Positions 6,968 to 17,225 of a stretch of 36,789 bases of DNA are shown here, one piece after another (position 1 is the stretch's first letter; every line of letters begins with the position of its first letter). The DNA lies in the NCBI RefSeq assembly GCF_000467105.1, contig NZ_BATI01000011.1, positions 1 through 36,789 of the forward strand, in the 5' to 3' direction. The notes beneath the pieces were generated by a model. The model did not search any database and was not told the origin of the DNA. It saw nothing but the letters and a program-made list of their open reading frames with translations. Source of the stretch: Aquipseudomonas alcaligenes NBRC 14159 (GTDB taxonomy: Bacteria; Pseudomonadota; Gammaproteobacteria; Pseudomonadales; Pseudomonadaceae). The position numbers and the translations under genes were made by a program.

Positions 6968-7750
6968 TCAGACGACTCTGGCCAGCGGAAACAGGCGCTT
7001 GAAGTTGGCCGTGGTCTGCGCGGCCAGGTCCTCGAAGCGCTCGCCGCGCACCATCGCCAGGAACTCCGCGACCTCGCGCACATACTGCGGCAGATTGGGT
7101 TTGCCGCGATGCGGGATGGGCGCGAGATAGGGCGCGTCGGTTTCCACCAACAGGCGGTCGGCCGGCACCTTGCGCGCCACTTCGCGCAGGGCATCGGCAT
7201 TGCGGAAGGTGACGATGCCGGACAGCGAGATGTAGAAGCCGATGTCCAGCGCCGCCTTGGCCATCTCCCAGTCCTCGGTGAAGCAGTGCAGCACGCCGGC
7301 CTGCGGCAACGCCGCCTCGCGCAGCAGCGCGAGAGTATCGGCGCGCGCCTCGCGGGTGTGCACGATCACCGGTTTGCCGGTGATCTTCGCCGCCTCCAGA
7401 TGCAGGCGGAACGACTGCTGCTGCAGCTCGGCCGCCTCCGGCTCGTAGTGGTAGTCCAGCCCGGTTTCGCCAATGGCCACCACATGCGGGTGGTTCAGCT
7501 CGCCCAGCAGCCAGTCCAGTGCCGGCGCCTCGCCCTGCTCCAGATCCAGCGGATGCACCCCCACCGAGCAGTCGACATCGGCAAAGCGTTCGGCCAGCGC
7601 CTTGACTGCCCCGGCGTTGTCGGCGCTGACGCCGATGCACAGGAAGTGCTGCACGCCACGGGCGCGGGCGGCAGCCAGCGCCGCATCGAGGGAACCATCA
7701 TGGGCCGCCAGATCGAGGCGGTCGAGGTGGCAGTGGGAATCAACCAGCAT
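6968..7750 (-). CDS. ycfH: TatD-family metal-dependent hydrolase YcfH
   Basis: A 260-residue TatD-family TIM-barrel hydrolase, the group of metal-dependent deoxyribonucleases. Metal-binding motifs are visible: DSHCHLDRLDL at the N-terminus (H6, H8), IGETGLDYHYEP (about 90-101), VIVHTREA with its His, LHCFTEDW, and ETDAPYLAP (about 204-212) with the catalytic Asp. The position beside holB is that of E. coli ycfH, so this name is preferred over tatD proper. The ATG at 7750 is preceded by an AGAGAAA purine stretch. It is the last gene of the yceD-to-ycfH block and follows pilZ across a repeat-bearing 217-nt gap. The exact substrate is not certain. Confidence 0.92.
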   Translation of the reverse strand: MLVDSHCHLDRLDLAAHDGSLDAALAAARARGVQHFLCIGVSADNAGAVKALAERFADVDCSVGVHPLDLEQGEAPALDWLLGELNHPHVVAIGETGLDYHYEPEAAELQQQSFRLHLEAAKITGKPVIVHTREARADTLALLREAALPQAGVLHCFTEDWEMAKAALDIGFYISLSGIVTFRNADALREVARKVPADRLLVETDAPYLAPIPHRGKPNLPQYVREVAEFLAMVRGERFEDLAAQTTANFKRLFPLARVV

Positions 7751-7778
7751 GGAATTTCTCTGTCTCTGAAATGACGAA

Positions 7779-7795
7779 GCGCCCGATTCGGGCGC
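7779..7795 (-). terminator. Possible terminator hairpin between pilZ and ycfH
   Basis: GCGCCC (7779-7784) and GGGCGC (7790-7795) form a 6-bp stem with a GATTC loop. On the minus strand it is followed by TTCGTCATTTC, only a weak U tract. It could reduce read-through from pilZ into ycfH. Confidence 0.35.
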
Positions 7796-7825
7796 CTCTA
7801 CCTTGAAGCTTGGTGTGCGTGGTTC

Positions 7826-7968
7826 AGAACCTGTTCTCGATCTCGCGAGCTAGCGATAAACGGTGGCGAAAATGGCCGAGGAGGCGGAGTTTACGAGTAG
7901 TAAATGAGCATTCCGAGGCTGTTTTCAACGCCGTTTAGCCGACGCGCAGCAGATTGTGGGCAGGTTCT
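7826..7968. mobile_element. 143-bp palindromic MITE-like element
   Basis: The ends are AGAACCTG (7826-7833) and CAGGTTCT (7961-7968), a perfect 8-bp terminal inverted repeat. The interior is an imperfect palindrome: on each arm ATCT, TAAACGG, GAAAA and GCC recur in the same order. The exact centre (7897) is the small stem TTTAC-GAGTA-GTAAA. It encodes nothing. Its right edge overlaps the first base of the pilZ stop codon. I recall very similar intergenic repeats in Pseudomonas genomes but could not count copies. Confidence 0.6.
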
Positions 7969-8324
7969 TACATGGTGTGGGTCGGGCGATCCGACTTCAG
8001 CGCACCGGCCAGGTAAGTCTCGATCTTGTTGCGCGCGGTGTTGTCGCCATCGTTGAACTGAACACCGACACCAGCGGCACGGTTGCCCTGAGCGCCCTTG
8101 GGGGTGATCCACACTACTTTGCCAGCCACCGGGATCTTCTCCGGCTCGTCCATCAGGTTCAGCAGCATGAACACCTCGTCGCCCAGCTTGTAGCTTTTGG
8201 CGGTGGGGATGAACAGGCCGCCGTTGCGAACAAACGGCATATAGGCCGCGTAGAGAACGGATTTGTCCTTGATGGTGAGGGACAGGATGCCGTTACGCGG
8301 TCCCAGATTCGGTGGCAAACTCAT
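7968..8324 (-). CDS. pilZ: Type IV pilus assembly protein PilZ
   Basis: A 118-residue single-domain PilZ protein, the namesake of the family, needed for type IV pilus biogenesis. In Pseudomonas and Xanthomonas it acts in the cytoplasm by contacting the extension ATPase PilB and the degenerate GGDEF-EAL protein FimX. The sequence (MSLPPNLGPRNGILSLTIKD, LYAAYMPFVRNGGLFIPT, then VAGKVVWITPKGAQGNRAAGVGVQF) lacks the N-terminal RxxxR of c-di-GMP-binding PilZ domains, as expected for this subgroup. The ATG at 8324 has AGGA upstream. It follows holB by 36 nt, the known tmk-holB-pilZ arrangement. Its stop codon shares a base with the palindromic element 7826-7968. Confidence 0.95.
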   Translation of the reverse strand: MSLPPNLGPRNGILSLTIKDKSVLYAAYMPFVRNGGLFIPTAKSYKLGDEVFMLLNLMDEPEKIPVAGKVVWITPKGAQGNRAAGVGVQFNDGDNTARNKIETYLAGALKSDRPTHTM

Positions 8325-8360
8325 GCGCTAATCCTGGCAACTTAATCCAATTTCTCGATT

Positions 8361-9981
<1,621 letters not shown>

Positions 9982-11019
9982 TTATCTGGGCGCGGGGCTG
10001 GAGCGGTAATCGGCGCGGCGCTTGAGCTGATACTCGCGCACGGCACGGTTGTGCTGCTCCAGGGTTTCCGAGAATACATGGCTGCCATCGCCGCGGGCGA
10101 CGAAGTACAGGCTCTTGCCGGCCACCGGATTGAGCGCGGCATGAATCGCTTCGCGGCCGGCCAGGGCGATCGGGGTTGGCGGCATGCCATCGATCACGTA
10201 GGTGTTGTAGGGCGTCGGCTGCTGCAGGTGGGCGCGGGTCAGGTTGCCGTTGTAGCGCTCACCGAGGCCGAAGATCACCGTCGGGTCGGTCTGCAGGCGC
10301 ATGCCGCTGCGCAAGCGGCGGACGAACACGCCGGCGATCTGCCCGCGCTCTTCGGCCACGCCGGTCTCCTTCTCCACCATCGAGGCCATGATCAGGGCGT
10401 CGTAAGGCTTGCGATAGGGCAAGCCGTCAGCGCGCCTGGCCCACTCCTCGTCCAGCACCTGATCCAGACGTACACTGGCCTGCTTGAGCAGATCCAGATC
10501 GCTCATGCCACGCACGTAGCGGTAGGTATCGGGAAAGAAACGCCCTTCCGGGCTGACACCGGCCAGGCCGAGCCGGTCCATCAGCGCCTTGTCATCGAGA
10601 TCGGCCAGGCGTTGCTCGAGCTTTTCCTGGCGCACCAGCGCCGCGCGCACCTGGCGGAAGCTCCAGCCCTCGACCAGCGTCAGGCTGTACTGCACCACCT
10701 CGCCGCGCCGCCACAGTTCGAGCAGGTCGCGCGCGCTCTGCTGGGGAGTCAGACGATATTCGCCGCTGTGCAGCGCCTGGCCAGGCAGATTGAAGCGCCA
10801 GTACAGACGCAGCCAGAAGGCGCCATCAAGCACCCCTTCCCCTTCCAGGCGGTTGAGCAGGCCACCGGGCGTATCGCCCGGCACGACCTCGATCAGGCGT
10901 TCACTCTCCAGCTTGAGCGGCTGGTCCAGGGCGCTGCGCAGGCTCCAACCAGCCAGAGCCAACGCCAGCATGAGTGCCACCAGGCCGGCGACCAGCAGCA
11001 ACAGCAACTTGCGAATCAC
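9982..11019 (-). CDS. mltG: Endolytic murein transglycosylase MltG (YceG)
   Basis: A 345-residue inner-membrane lytic transglycosylase that cuts nascent glycan strands and is thought to end their elongation. It has one N-terminal membrane anchor (about residues 4-24), a LysM-like region (IEVVPGDTPGGLLNRLE, 43-59) and the YceG domain, including the catalytic Glu216 in MASMVEKETG. GLGERYNGNLTRAHL and the C-terminal LYFVARGDGSHVFSETLEQH are also typical. The start is GTG at 11019, 3 nt after the pabC stop. Order pabC-mltG-tmk matches E. coli. Confidence 0.95.
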   Translation of the reverse strand: MIRKLLLLLVAGLVALMLALALAGWSLRSALDQPLKLESERLIEVVPGDTPGGLLNRLEGEGVLDGAFWLRLYWRFNLPGQALHSGEYRLTPQQSARDLLELWRRGEVVQYSLTLVEGWSFRQVRAALVRQEKLEQRLADLDDKALMDRLGLAGVSPEGRFFPDTYRYVRGMSDLDLLKQASVRLDQVLDEEWARRADGLPYRKPYDALIMASMVEKETGVAEERGQIAGVFVRRLRSGMRLQTDPTVIFGLGERYNGNLTRAHLQQPTPYNTYVIDGMPPTPIALAGREAIHAALNPVAGKSLYFVARGDGSHVFSETLEQHNRAVREYQLKRRADYRSSPAPR

Positions 11020-11022
11020 GAA

Positions 11023-11838
11023 TCAGGAATCCAGAAGACTGCGGATAAGGGCCTGCAGTTTACGGGTGAGCGGCCCGGCCGGCCAGACGCTGGAGGCCAG
11101 TTCGCGCACCGGCCAGATGCCATAAAGGCTGTTGCAGAGGAAAACCTCGTCAGCCCCGAGCAGTTCGTCGTAGCCAATGTCACGCACCTCACAAGAGATG
11201 CCCAGGCGCCTCGCCTGCTCCAGCACCTCGGCGCGCATCACGCCGGCCACGCCGCAACGCGACAGGTCGGCGGTCGCCAGTGCGCCGTCATTGAGCAGAA
11301 ACAGGTTGCTGTAGACGCCTTCGATCACCCGCCCGGATTGATCACGCATCAGTCCCTCAGCGAAGGCAGGGTCCTGCCACTCGCCACGGGCCAGCACCTG
11401 CTCCAGGCGATTGAGGTGCTTGAGGCCGGCCAGCAGCGGCTGCTCGGCCAGGCGCGTGACGCAGGGGTAAAGGCATACGCCCTGCTCGGCATTGGCGGCG
11501 GGATAGCTGGGCAGCGGATTGCCCAGCAGGATGCGGCGCGGCTGCGTAGGTTGCGGCGGTGCGTAACCGCGCAGACCCTCACCACGGGTGATGATCAGCT
11601 TGGCCACGCCCTCGCCCAGCTCGCTGAAAAAGGCATGCAGCTCGGCCTCCAGCGCAACCAGATCGAGATCGATGGCCAGCCGCCGCAGGCCCTCGGCCAG
11701 GCGCGTCAGATGACGCGACAGCAGAACGGCGCGGCCGCCGCGCACGGCGATGGTCTCGAATAGACCATCGCCATAGGCCAAGCCGCGGTCGCTCAGCAGT
11801 AGCTCCGTGGCCGGGCGGCCGTCGACCCAGCTCAGCAT
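11023..11838 (-). CDS. pabC: Aminodeoxychorismate lyase PabC
   Basis: A 271-residue PLP enzyme of the class IV aminotransferase fold. It cleaves 4-amino-4-deoxychorismate to p-aminobenzoate and pyruvate for folate synthesis. Family features are WVDGRPATELLLSDRGLAYGDGLFET at the N-terminus (read in two parts), the PLP-binding Lys140 in GLKHLNRLEQVLA, and LNDGALATADLSRCGVAGVMR. The ATG at 11838 shares one base with the fabF TGA (TGATG), implying re-initiation. The downstream gene mltG starts 3 nt later. The fabF-pabC-yceG order is as in E. coli, which supports PabC over a branched-chain or D-amino-acid transaminase. Confidence 0.94.
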   Translation of the reverse strand: MLSWVDGRPATELLLSDRGLAYGDGLFETIAVRGGRAVLLSRHLTRLAEGLRRLAIDLDLVALEAELHAFFSELGEGVAKLIITRGEGLRGYAPPQPTQPRRILLGNPLPSYPAANAEQGVCLYPCVTRLAEQPLLAGLKHLNRLEQVLARGEWQDPAFAEGLMRDQSGRVIEGVYSNLFLLNDGALATADLSRCGVAGVMRAEVLEQARRLGISCEVRDIGYDELLGADEVFLCNSLYGIWPVRELASSVWPAGPLTRKLQALIRSLLDS

Positions 11839-13082
11839 CAGCCGTTGAAACGGCGGAACACCAGCGATCCGTTGGTGCCGCCGAAGCCGAAGGAGTTGGA
11901 CAGCACCGCGTCGATCGCCAGCGGCTTGGCCTGGTGGGCGACGAAGTCGAGATCGCAGCCCTCGTCCGGCTCGTCCAGGTTGATGGTCGGCGGCGCCACC
12001 TGATCGCGCAGGGCCAGCACGCTGAAGATCGCCTCGACCGCACCGGCGGCTCCCAGCAGGTGGCCGGTCATGGACTTGGTCGAGCTGACCGACAGCTTGT
12101 GCGCATGCGCGCCGAACACCGACTTCACGGCACAGGCCTCGGCCTTGTCGCCCGCCGAGGTCGAAGTGCCGTGGGCGTTGATGTACTGGATCTGCTCCGG
12201 GTTGAGGCCGGCATCACGCAGTGCATTGGTCATGCAGCGGGCAGCCCCGGCGCCATCTTCGGGCGGCGAGGTCATGTGGTAGGCATCGCCGCTCATGCCG
12301 AAGCCGACCAGCTCGGCGTAGATGGTCGCGCCACGCGCCTTGGCGTGTTCCAGCTCCTCCAGCACCAGAGCACCGGCGCCGTCGGACAGCACGAAGCCGT
12401 CACGGCCCTTGTCCCAGGGGCGGCTGGCCTTGGTCGGATCGTCGTTGCGCGTGGACAGTGCGCGAGCCGCGCCGAAGCCACCAATGCCCAGACCACAGGT
12501 GGCCATCTCGGCGCCACCGGCGACCATCACGTCCGCCTCGCCGTAGGCGATGTTGCGCGCGGCCATGCCGATGCAGTGAGTACCGGTGGTGCAGGCGGTG
12601 GCGATGGCGTAGTTCGGCCCCTGCAGACCCAGGTGAATCGACAGGAAACCGGAAATCATGTTGATGATCGAGCCGGGCACGAAGAACGGCGAAATGCGCC
12701 GCGGCCCCTGCTCGAACAGGGATTTGCAGTTGTTCTCGATGTTGGTCAGACCGCCAATCCCCGAGCCCATGGCCACGCCGATGCGCTCGCGGTTGGCATC
12801 GGTGACTTCCAGGCCGGAATCACGCATCGCCTGGAAGCTGGCCGCCAGGCCGTACTGGATGAACAGGTCGAGCTTGCGCGCCTCCTTGGCCGACAGATAT
12901 TCCTCGACGTTGAAGCCCTTCACCGAACCGCCGAAGCGGGTGGAATAGGCCGACAGATCCATATGCTCGATCAGGCCGATACCACTGCGGCCGGCCAGAA
13001 TGCCCTGCCAGCTGCTGGCTACATCGGTGCCCAGCGGCGACAGCATGCCCATACCGGTAATCACGACGCGTCTACGCGACAC
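11838..13082 (-). CDS. fabF: 3-oxoacyl-ACP synthase II
   Basis: A 414-residue condensing enzyme that elongates acyl-ACP with malonyl-ACP in fatty acid synthesis. The catalytic triad is Cys164 ([10 protein letters not shown]), His304 ([11 protein letters not shown]) and His341 ([14 protein letters not shown]). The start is GTG at 13082 ([11 protein letters not shown]) with AGAGGA 7-8 nt upstream; the longer frame to 13136 is non-homologous. It follows acpP across a 109-nt gap containing a terminator-like hairpin, which probably lets acpP be made in excess of fabF. It overlaps pabC by 1 nt. Confidence 0.97.
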   Translation of the reverse strand: MSRRRVVITGMGMLSPLGTDVASSWQGILAGRSGIGLIEHMDLSAYSTRFGGSVKGFNVEEYLSAKEARKLDLFIQYGLAASFQAMRDSGLEVTDANRERIGVAMGSGIGGLTNIENNCKSLFEQGPRRISPFFVPGSIINMISGFLSIHLGLQGPNYAIATACTTGTHCIGMAARNIAYGEADVMVAGGAEMATCGLGIGGFGAARALSTRNDDPTKASRPWDKGRDGFVLSDGAGALVLEELEHAKARGATIYAELVGFGMSGDAYHMTSPPEDGAGAARCMTNALRDAGLNPEQIQYINAHGTSTSAGDKAEACAVKSVFGAHAHKLSVSSTKSMTGHLLGAAGAVEAIFSVLALRDQVAPPTINLDEPDEGCDLDFVAHQAKPLAIDAVLSNSFGFGGTNGSLVFRRFNG

Positions 13083-13125
13083 TGCACAATCCTCTTGTTC
13101 GTTGAAACTGGCCGCCCCGACAAAG

Positions 13126-13160
13126 AAAAACCGCACGCCTTTTGAGGGGCAGTGCGGCTT
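13126..13160 (-). terminator. Rho-independent terminator/attenuator between acpP and fabF
   Basis: On the minus strand CCGCAC (13157-13152) pairs with GTGCGG (13136-13131) across a 15-nt loop, flanked by AA/TT, and is followed by TTTTTCTTT. It sits 32 nt after the acpP stop, so some transcripts should end here and leave a short acpP mRNA. Confidence 0.75.
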
Positions 13161-13191
13161 CTCGGGGCCGAAAACCGGCGATTACAGGCGC

Positions 13192-13425
13192 TTAGGCGTG
13201 CGCGGTGATGTAATCGATGGCTTCCTGAACGGTGGTGATCTTCTCAGCCTGCTCGTCCGGGATTTCGGTCTCGAATTCCTCTTCCAGAGCCATCACCAGC
13301 TCAACGGTGTCAAGGGAATCGGCGCCCAGGTCTTCGACGAAGGAAGCGCTGTTGGTCACTTCATCTTCTTTGACGCCCAGTTGCTCGGCGACGATTTTCT
13401 TGACGCGTTCTTCGATGGTGCTCAT
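13192..13425 (-). CDS. acpP: Acyl carrier protein
   Basis: A 77-residue acidic protein that carries growing acyl chains on a phosphopantetheine arm. The prosthetic group attaches at Ser37 in [18 protein letters not shown]. Length and sequence are typical. The ATG at 13425 has AGGAG about 12 nt upstream, a rather long spacing. It has its own promoter (13473-13500) and a terminator-like hairpin downstream (13126-13160), both fitting the high level needed compared with neighbouring enzymes. Confidence 0.98.
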   Translation of the reverse strand: MSTIEERVKKIVAEQLGVKEDEVTNSASFVEDLGADSLDTVELVMALEEEFETEIPDEQAEKITTVQEAIDYITAHA

Positions 13426-13472
13426 GTCTAGTTTTCACTCCTAGTGGAAAATTCCGTGCAGCTGGGCTGCAG

Positions 13473-13500
13473 TGTATAGAAAGGGTTTTCTAAGTTTCAA
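13473..13500 (-). promoter_or_regulatory. Sigma-70 promoter of acpP
   Basis: On the minus strand TTGAAA (13500-13495) and TATACA (13478-13473) are separated by 16 bp. It lies about 50 bp upstream of the acpP start, in the 179-nt fabG-acpP gap. The rest of that gap (13501-13604) shows no clear feature. Confidence 0.65.
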
Positions 13501-13604
13501 GCCGAATCCCCGGCCCCTTCCGAACTGCCGTCTACCGCCGGTTGCACTTTTGTAACGGACTTTAGACTGGTTTTATGACAGTTTCCTGAAGCGGCGAGTC
13601 ACAT

Positions 13605-14348
13605 TCAGCTCATGTACATGCCGCCATTCACCGGTACCGTGGCACCGGTAACGTAGGCCGCGCCATCGGAGGCGAGGAAGCCCACGACCTTGGCAATCTC
13701 TTCGGCCTGGCCGAGGCGACCCAGCGGAATCTGGGTCAGCAGCGCCTCGCGCTGGGCTTCCGGCAGCTCGCGGGTCATGTCGGTGTCGATAAAGCCCGGC
13801 GCTACCGAGTTCACGGTGATCGAGCGCGAACCGACTTCACGCGCCAGGGCGCGGCTGAAGCCTTCCAGGCCGGCCTTGGCCGCCGCGTAGTTGGCCTGCC
13901 CGGCGTTACCCATGGCACCCACCACCGAACCGATGCTGATGATGCGACCCCAGCGCGCCTTGGTCATGCCGCGCAGCACGGCCTTGGACAGGCGGAACAG
14001 GCTGTTGAGGTTGGTATTGATGACGTCGAACCACTCCTCGTCCTTCATCCGCAGCATCAGGTTGTCGCGGGTAATGCCGGCGTTGTTGACCAGGATGGCG
14101 ACGGCACCGAAATCCTTCTGGATCTGTTCCAGAACAGCCTCCACCGACTCGCTGCTGGCCACATCCAGCATCAGGCCGGCACCCTGGATGCCCTGCTCCT
14201 TGAGTGCCTCGCCGATGCGCGCAGCACCAGCTTCACTGGTGGCGGTACCGATGACGATGGCGCCCTGACGGCCCAGCTCGAACGCGATGGCCTGGCCGAT
14301 ACCACGGCTGGCGCCGGTGACCAGAGCGACCTTGCCTTGCAGACTCAT
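13605..14348 (-). CDS. fabG: 3-oxoacyl-ACP reductase
   Basis: A 247-residue short-chain dehydrogenase that reduces 3-ketoacyl-ACP with NADPH in fatty acid elongation. The cofactor motif TGASRGIGQA lies at 11-20 and NNAG at 88-91. The catalytic residues are Ser141, Tyr154 and Lys158 (YAAAKAG). The C-terminus VNGGMYMS is characteristic of FabG. The ATG at 14348 has AAGGAGAG upstream; the longer open frame to 14480 runs into fabD. It lies 17 nt after fabD. Confidence 0.97.
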   Translation of the reverse strand: MSLQGKVALVTGASRGIGQAIAFELGRQGAIVIGTATSEAGAARIGEALKEQGIQGAGLMLDVASSESVEAVLEQIQKDFGAVAILVNNAGITRDNLMLRMKDEEWFDVINTNLNSLFRLSKAVLRGMTKARWGRIISIGSVVGAMGNAGQANYAAAKAGLEGFSRALAREVGSRSITVNSVAPGFIDTDMTRELPEAQREALLTQIPLGRLGQAEEIAKVVGFLASDGAAYVTGATVPVNGGMYMS

Positions 14349-14365
14349 GCTTCTCTCCTTGTATC

Positions 14366-15304
14366 TCAGGCCAGCGCCGCACGCACGGCGGCGAAGGCTT
14401 CCCGGGTTTCCAGGCTGTGAGTGTTGATGCCTTTGACGCAACGCTTGTTGAGACCGGCCAGGACCTTGCCCGGGCCGCACTCGACCAGTTCGGTGACGCC
14501 CTGAGCGGCCAGGTAGGTCACGCTCTCCACCCAGCGCACCGGGCTGTACAGCTGAGCCAACAGGTCGCGCTTGAGGGTGTCCAGATCAGCCGGCACCGCC
14601 GCGCTGACGTTCTGCACCAGGGCGATCTGCGGGGCCTGCCAGGCCAGGCCGTTGACCGCATCGGCAAACTTCTCGGCCGCCGGGCGCATCAGCGCACAAT
14701 GCGACGGCACGCTGACCGGCAGCGGCATGGCGCGCTTGGCGCCACGCGCCTTGCAGGCCTCGATGGCGCGCTCGACCGCGGCAGCGCTACCGGCGATCAC
14801 CACCTGGCCGGGCGCATTGAAGTTGACCGCGCTGACCACCTCGCCCTGCGCCGCTTCGGCACAGGCGGCCAGCACATCGGCATCTTCCAGACCGAGAATG
14901 GCGGCCATGCCGCCCTGCCCGGCCGGCACGGCCTGCTGCATCAACTGGCCACGCAGCTCGACCAACTTGACCGCATCGCGGAATTCGATGGCTCCGGCGG
15001 CAACCAGCGCCGAGTACTCACCCAGGCTGTGGCCGGCGACGAAAGCCGGGCGGGCGCCGCCTTCGGCCAGCCACAGGCGCCAGAGGGCAACGGAGGCGGT
15101 CAGAATGGCCGGCTGGGTCTTGTCGGTTTCATTGAGGCGCTCCTCCGGCCCCTGCTGGGTCAGCGCCCAGAGGTCGTAGCCGAGCGCCTCGGAGGCCTCG
15201 CCGAAGGTGTCCCGGATCAGCGCCTGCTGGGCGCCAAGCTCGGCGAGCATGCCGAGCGACTGCGAACCTTGGCCGGGGAAGACAAATGCGAGGGAGGCAG
15301 ACAT
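14366..15304 (-). CDS. fabD: Malonyl-CoA:ACP transacylase
   Basis: A 312-residue enzyme that moves malonate from CoA to ACP to supply the elongating unit. FVFPGQGSQSLGM lies at the N-terminus. The nucleophile Ser93 is in GHSLGEYSAL and His202 in VPSHCALM. The ATG at 15304 is preferred over the TTG immediately before it; AAGGGAA lies about 8 nt upstream. In E. coli fabH lies between plsX and fabD; here a 177-nt gap without a gene takes its place. Confidence 0.97.
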   Translation of the reverse strand: MSASLAFVFPGQGSQSLGMLAELGAQQALIRDTFGEASEALGYDLWALTQQGPEERLNETDKTQPAILTASVALWRLWLAEGGARPAFVAGHSLGEYSALVAAGAIEFRDAVKLVELRGQLMQQAVPAGQGGMAAILGLEDADVLAACAEAAQGEVVSAVNFNAPGQVVIAGSAAAVERAIEACKARGAKRAMPLPVSVPSHCALMRPAAEKFADAVNGLAWQAPQIALVQNVSAAVPADLDTLKRDLLAQLYSPVRWVESVTYLAAQGVTELVECGPGKVLAGLNKRCVKGINTHSLETREAFAAVRAALA

Positions 15305-15481
15305 CAAAACGTTCCCTTATCTAGTCGGAGGAAGCGGCGCGGCCAAGCCGAGCCGGAAACTGCAGATTGGATGAAACAACCACGAAGGGGGTCACAGGCT
15401 GCCAGGTTTGGAGATCGTCAAACAGCAGGAGTTCAGGAGACGGGGCGGCACGGCAACAGGACACATGACCCGAGCCATGCG

Positions 15482-16489
15482 TCAGAGCAACAGATCCTCG
15501 AGACGACCGTGCAGACGCTGCGGCAGGTTCTCGCGCACCTCGATCACAGCCCGACGAATGGCGCTCTGGAAACCCTCGCCGCTGGCCGCACCATGGCTCT
15601 TCACCACGATCCCCTGCAGCCCCAGGAAGCTGGCCCCGTTATGCCGCGCAGGCGCCAGCTCGCCGCGCAGGCGCTTGAGCAGCGGCAGTGCCACGGCCCC
15701 CGCTAGCCTGGAGACAAAACCTTCATTGAATAGCGCTTCGATCCGCTCGGAGATCATCGACACCAGGCCCTCGCTGGACTTGAGCAGGATGTTGCCGACG
15801 AAGCCGTCGCACACCACCACATCCGCCTCGCCGCGATACAGGCCATCCCCTTCGACGAAGCCTATGTAGTTCAGCCCCTGCGCCTGCTGCAGCAGACTGG
15901 CAGCCAGCTTGACCTGCTGGTTGCCCTTGATGTTCTCGGTACCGACATTCAGCAGCGCCACCCGCGGGCGCACCACGCCCTGAGCCTCGGCCGCAACCGA
16001 GCCCATGACGGCGAACTGGTAGAGCTGCTCGGCGCTGCAATCGACATTGGCGCCCAGATCGAGCAGATGACAGACGCCTCTGGCGGTCGGTACCGCGGTG
16101 ACCATCGCCGGCCGGTCGATGCCGGGCAGCGGCTTGAGCACATAGAGGGAAAGCGCCATCAGCGCGCCGGTATTGCCGGCACTGACGCAGGCCTTGGCCC
16201 GACCGCTGCGCACCAGCTCCAGCATGACACGCATGGAGGCATCCGGCTTGCCACGCAGCGCATGAGTGGGGCGCTCGTCCATGCCGATCACCTCGCTGGC
16301 GTGCTCGACCTGCAGGCGCGCGCGATCGACACCCGGATGGAGGGCAATCAGTTCTTCGAGGACGGGGGCTTGGCCGACAAGGACCAGATGAAGCGAGGGG
16401 AATTCAACCAGACTGGCGATGCAGGCTGGAACAATGAGATGGGGACCGAAGTCCCCACCCATTGCATCGATAGCGATCAAAGCGGACAA
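15482..16489 (-). CDS. plsX: Phosphate acyltransferase PlsX
   Basis: A 335-residue enzyme making acyl-phosphate from acyl-ACP, the entry to phospholipid synthesis through PlsY. It shows [12 protein letters not shown] at the N-terminus, [25 protein letters not shown] and [18 protein letters not shown], all typical. The start is an unusual TTG at 16489, 3 nt after the rpmF stop and without a clear ribosome site. It is chosen because the conserved N-terminus ([11 protein letters not shown]) begins there and no ATG or GTG fits. Initiation probably depends on coupling to rpmF. Confidence 0.95.
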   Translation of the reverse strand: MSALIAIDAMGGDFGPHLIVPACIASLVEFPSLHLVLVGQAPVLEELIALHPGVDRARLQVEHASEVIGMDERPTHALRGKPDASMRVMLELVRSGRAKACVSAGNTGALMALSLYVLKPLPGIDRPAMVTAVPTARGVCHLLDLGANVDCSAEQLYQFAVMGSVAAEAQGVVRPRVALLNVGTENIKGNQQVKLAASLLQQAQGLNYIGFVEGDGLYRGEADVVVCDGFVGNILLKSSEGLVSMISERIEALFNEGFVSRLAGAVALPLLKRLRGELAPARHNGASFLGLQGIVVKSHGAASGEGFQSAIRRAVIEVRENLPQRLHGRLEDLLL

Positions 16490-16492
16490 GGA

Positions 16493-16675
16493 TTACTCGT
16501 CGGCGCCCTTGTCGATCACTTTACGGCCGCGGTAGAAACCTTCCGGCGACACGTGGTGACGCAGGTGAACTTCACCGGTGCTCTTCTCGACGGACAGAGC
16601 GTTGGCCTCGAGAGCGTCGTGCGAACGGCGCATGTCGCGGGCAGAGCGGGATTTTTTGTTCTGCTGAACAGCCAT
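16493..16675 (-). CDS. rpmF: 50S ribosomal protein L32
   Basis: A 60-residue ribosomal protein: [20 protein letters not shown], then [18 protein letters not shown]. It has no cysteines, so it is the zinc-independent form. The AGGAG ribosome site 11 nt upstream overlaps the yceD stop codon (TAGGAG). The yceD-rpmF-plsX order is widely conserved and links ribosome and lipid synthesis. Confidence 0.97.
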   Translation of the reverse strand: MAVQQNKKSRSARDMRRSHDALEANALSVEKSTGEVHLRHHVSPEGFYRGRKVIDKGADE

Positions 16676-16688
16676 AACTCATTAACTC

Positions 16689-17216
16689 CTAAACGTTTGG
16701 GTCACGCTTTAACTGCGCCAAAACACTGAACGGGTTGGACCGCGATACCTCGTCCTGGCTCGGCTCGGGCTCGTTAGCACCGGCCGGCTGCTGGCAATCC
16801 TCAGGGTCATGGGCCGGAACGATGGGCAGAGCGAGCAGAAGCTCATCTTCGACCAGCGTCATCAGATCCAACGGATCTTCACCCACTTCCAGCACGTCAT
16901 AGCCCTTCGGCAGCGACTGGGTATCCGCACCTTCCTTCACCACCGCGTAATGACACTCGCTGCGGATCGGCAGGGCGACCAGTTCCAGACAACGCTGGCA
17001 AACCATCTTGACCTCAACCTCGAGCTCACTGTGAATACTCACAGCTCGACGCTCGCCACGTTCGAAGACCAGCTTCGCGCGCACCTTGCCGGAGTTATCT
17101 TCCAGCGAGTCGCACAGTCGCTCGAAACTGGCCAGCGGCATCTCCCCTTCGAGGGTAACACCGCGATCGGCGAGTTTGCGCGGATCAACGTGAGGTGGAA
17201 TCGGTCCATTCGACAT
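16689..17216 (-). CDS. yceD: YceD/DUF177 family protein, 23S rRNA accumulation
   Basis: A 175-residue DUF177 protein linked in E. coli to 23S rRNA accumulation. It has PIPPHVDPRKLADRGVTLEG at the N-terminus, the conserved VCQRCLELV CxxC, and a C-terminal NPFSVLAQLKR typical of the family. The ATG at 17216 has no ribosome site, and the predicted -10 box of its promoter ends only 9 nt upstream, so the message may be leaderless. It is the first gene of the yceD-rpmF-plsX-fabD-fabG series. Confidence 0.95.
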   Translation of the reverse strand: MSNGPIPPHVDPRKLADRGVTLEGEMPLASFERLCDSLEDNSGKVRAKLVFERGERRAVSIHSELEVEVKMVCQRCLELVALPIRSECHYAVVKEGADTQSLPKGYDVLEVGEDPLDLMTLVEDELLLALPIVPAHDPEDCQQPAGANEPEPSQDEVSRSNPFSVLAQLKRDPNV

Positions 17217-17225
17217 AGGCGCGGT

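Noticed and set aside
11934..13145. A 403-codon plus-strand frame antisense to fabF
   Set aside because: Composition mirrors fabF; no ribosome site or domain.
13547..13604. A second (AlgU/sigma-E type) promoter before acpP
   Set aside because: A GGAAACT-like element is present, but the spacing to TCTAAA is about 13 bp, too short for the consensus.
14417..15706. A 429-codon plus-strand frame antisense to fabD and part of plsX
   Set aside because: Shadow of fabD codon use; no family resemblance, and it spans the geneless 15305-15481 gap without a coherent protein.
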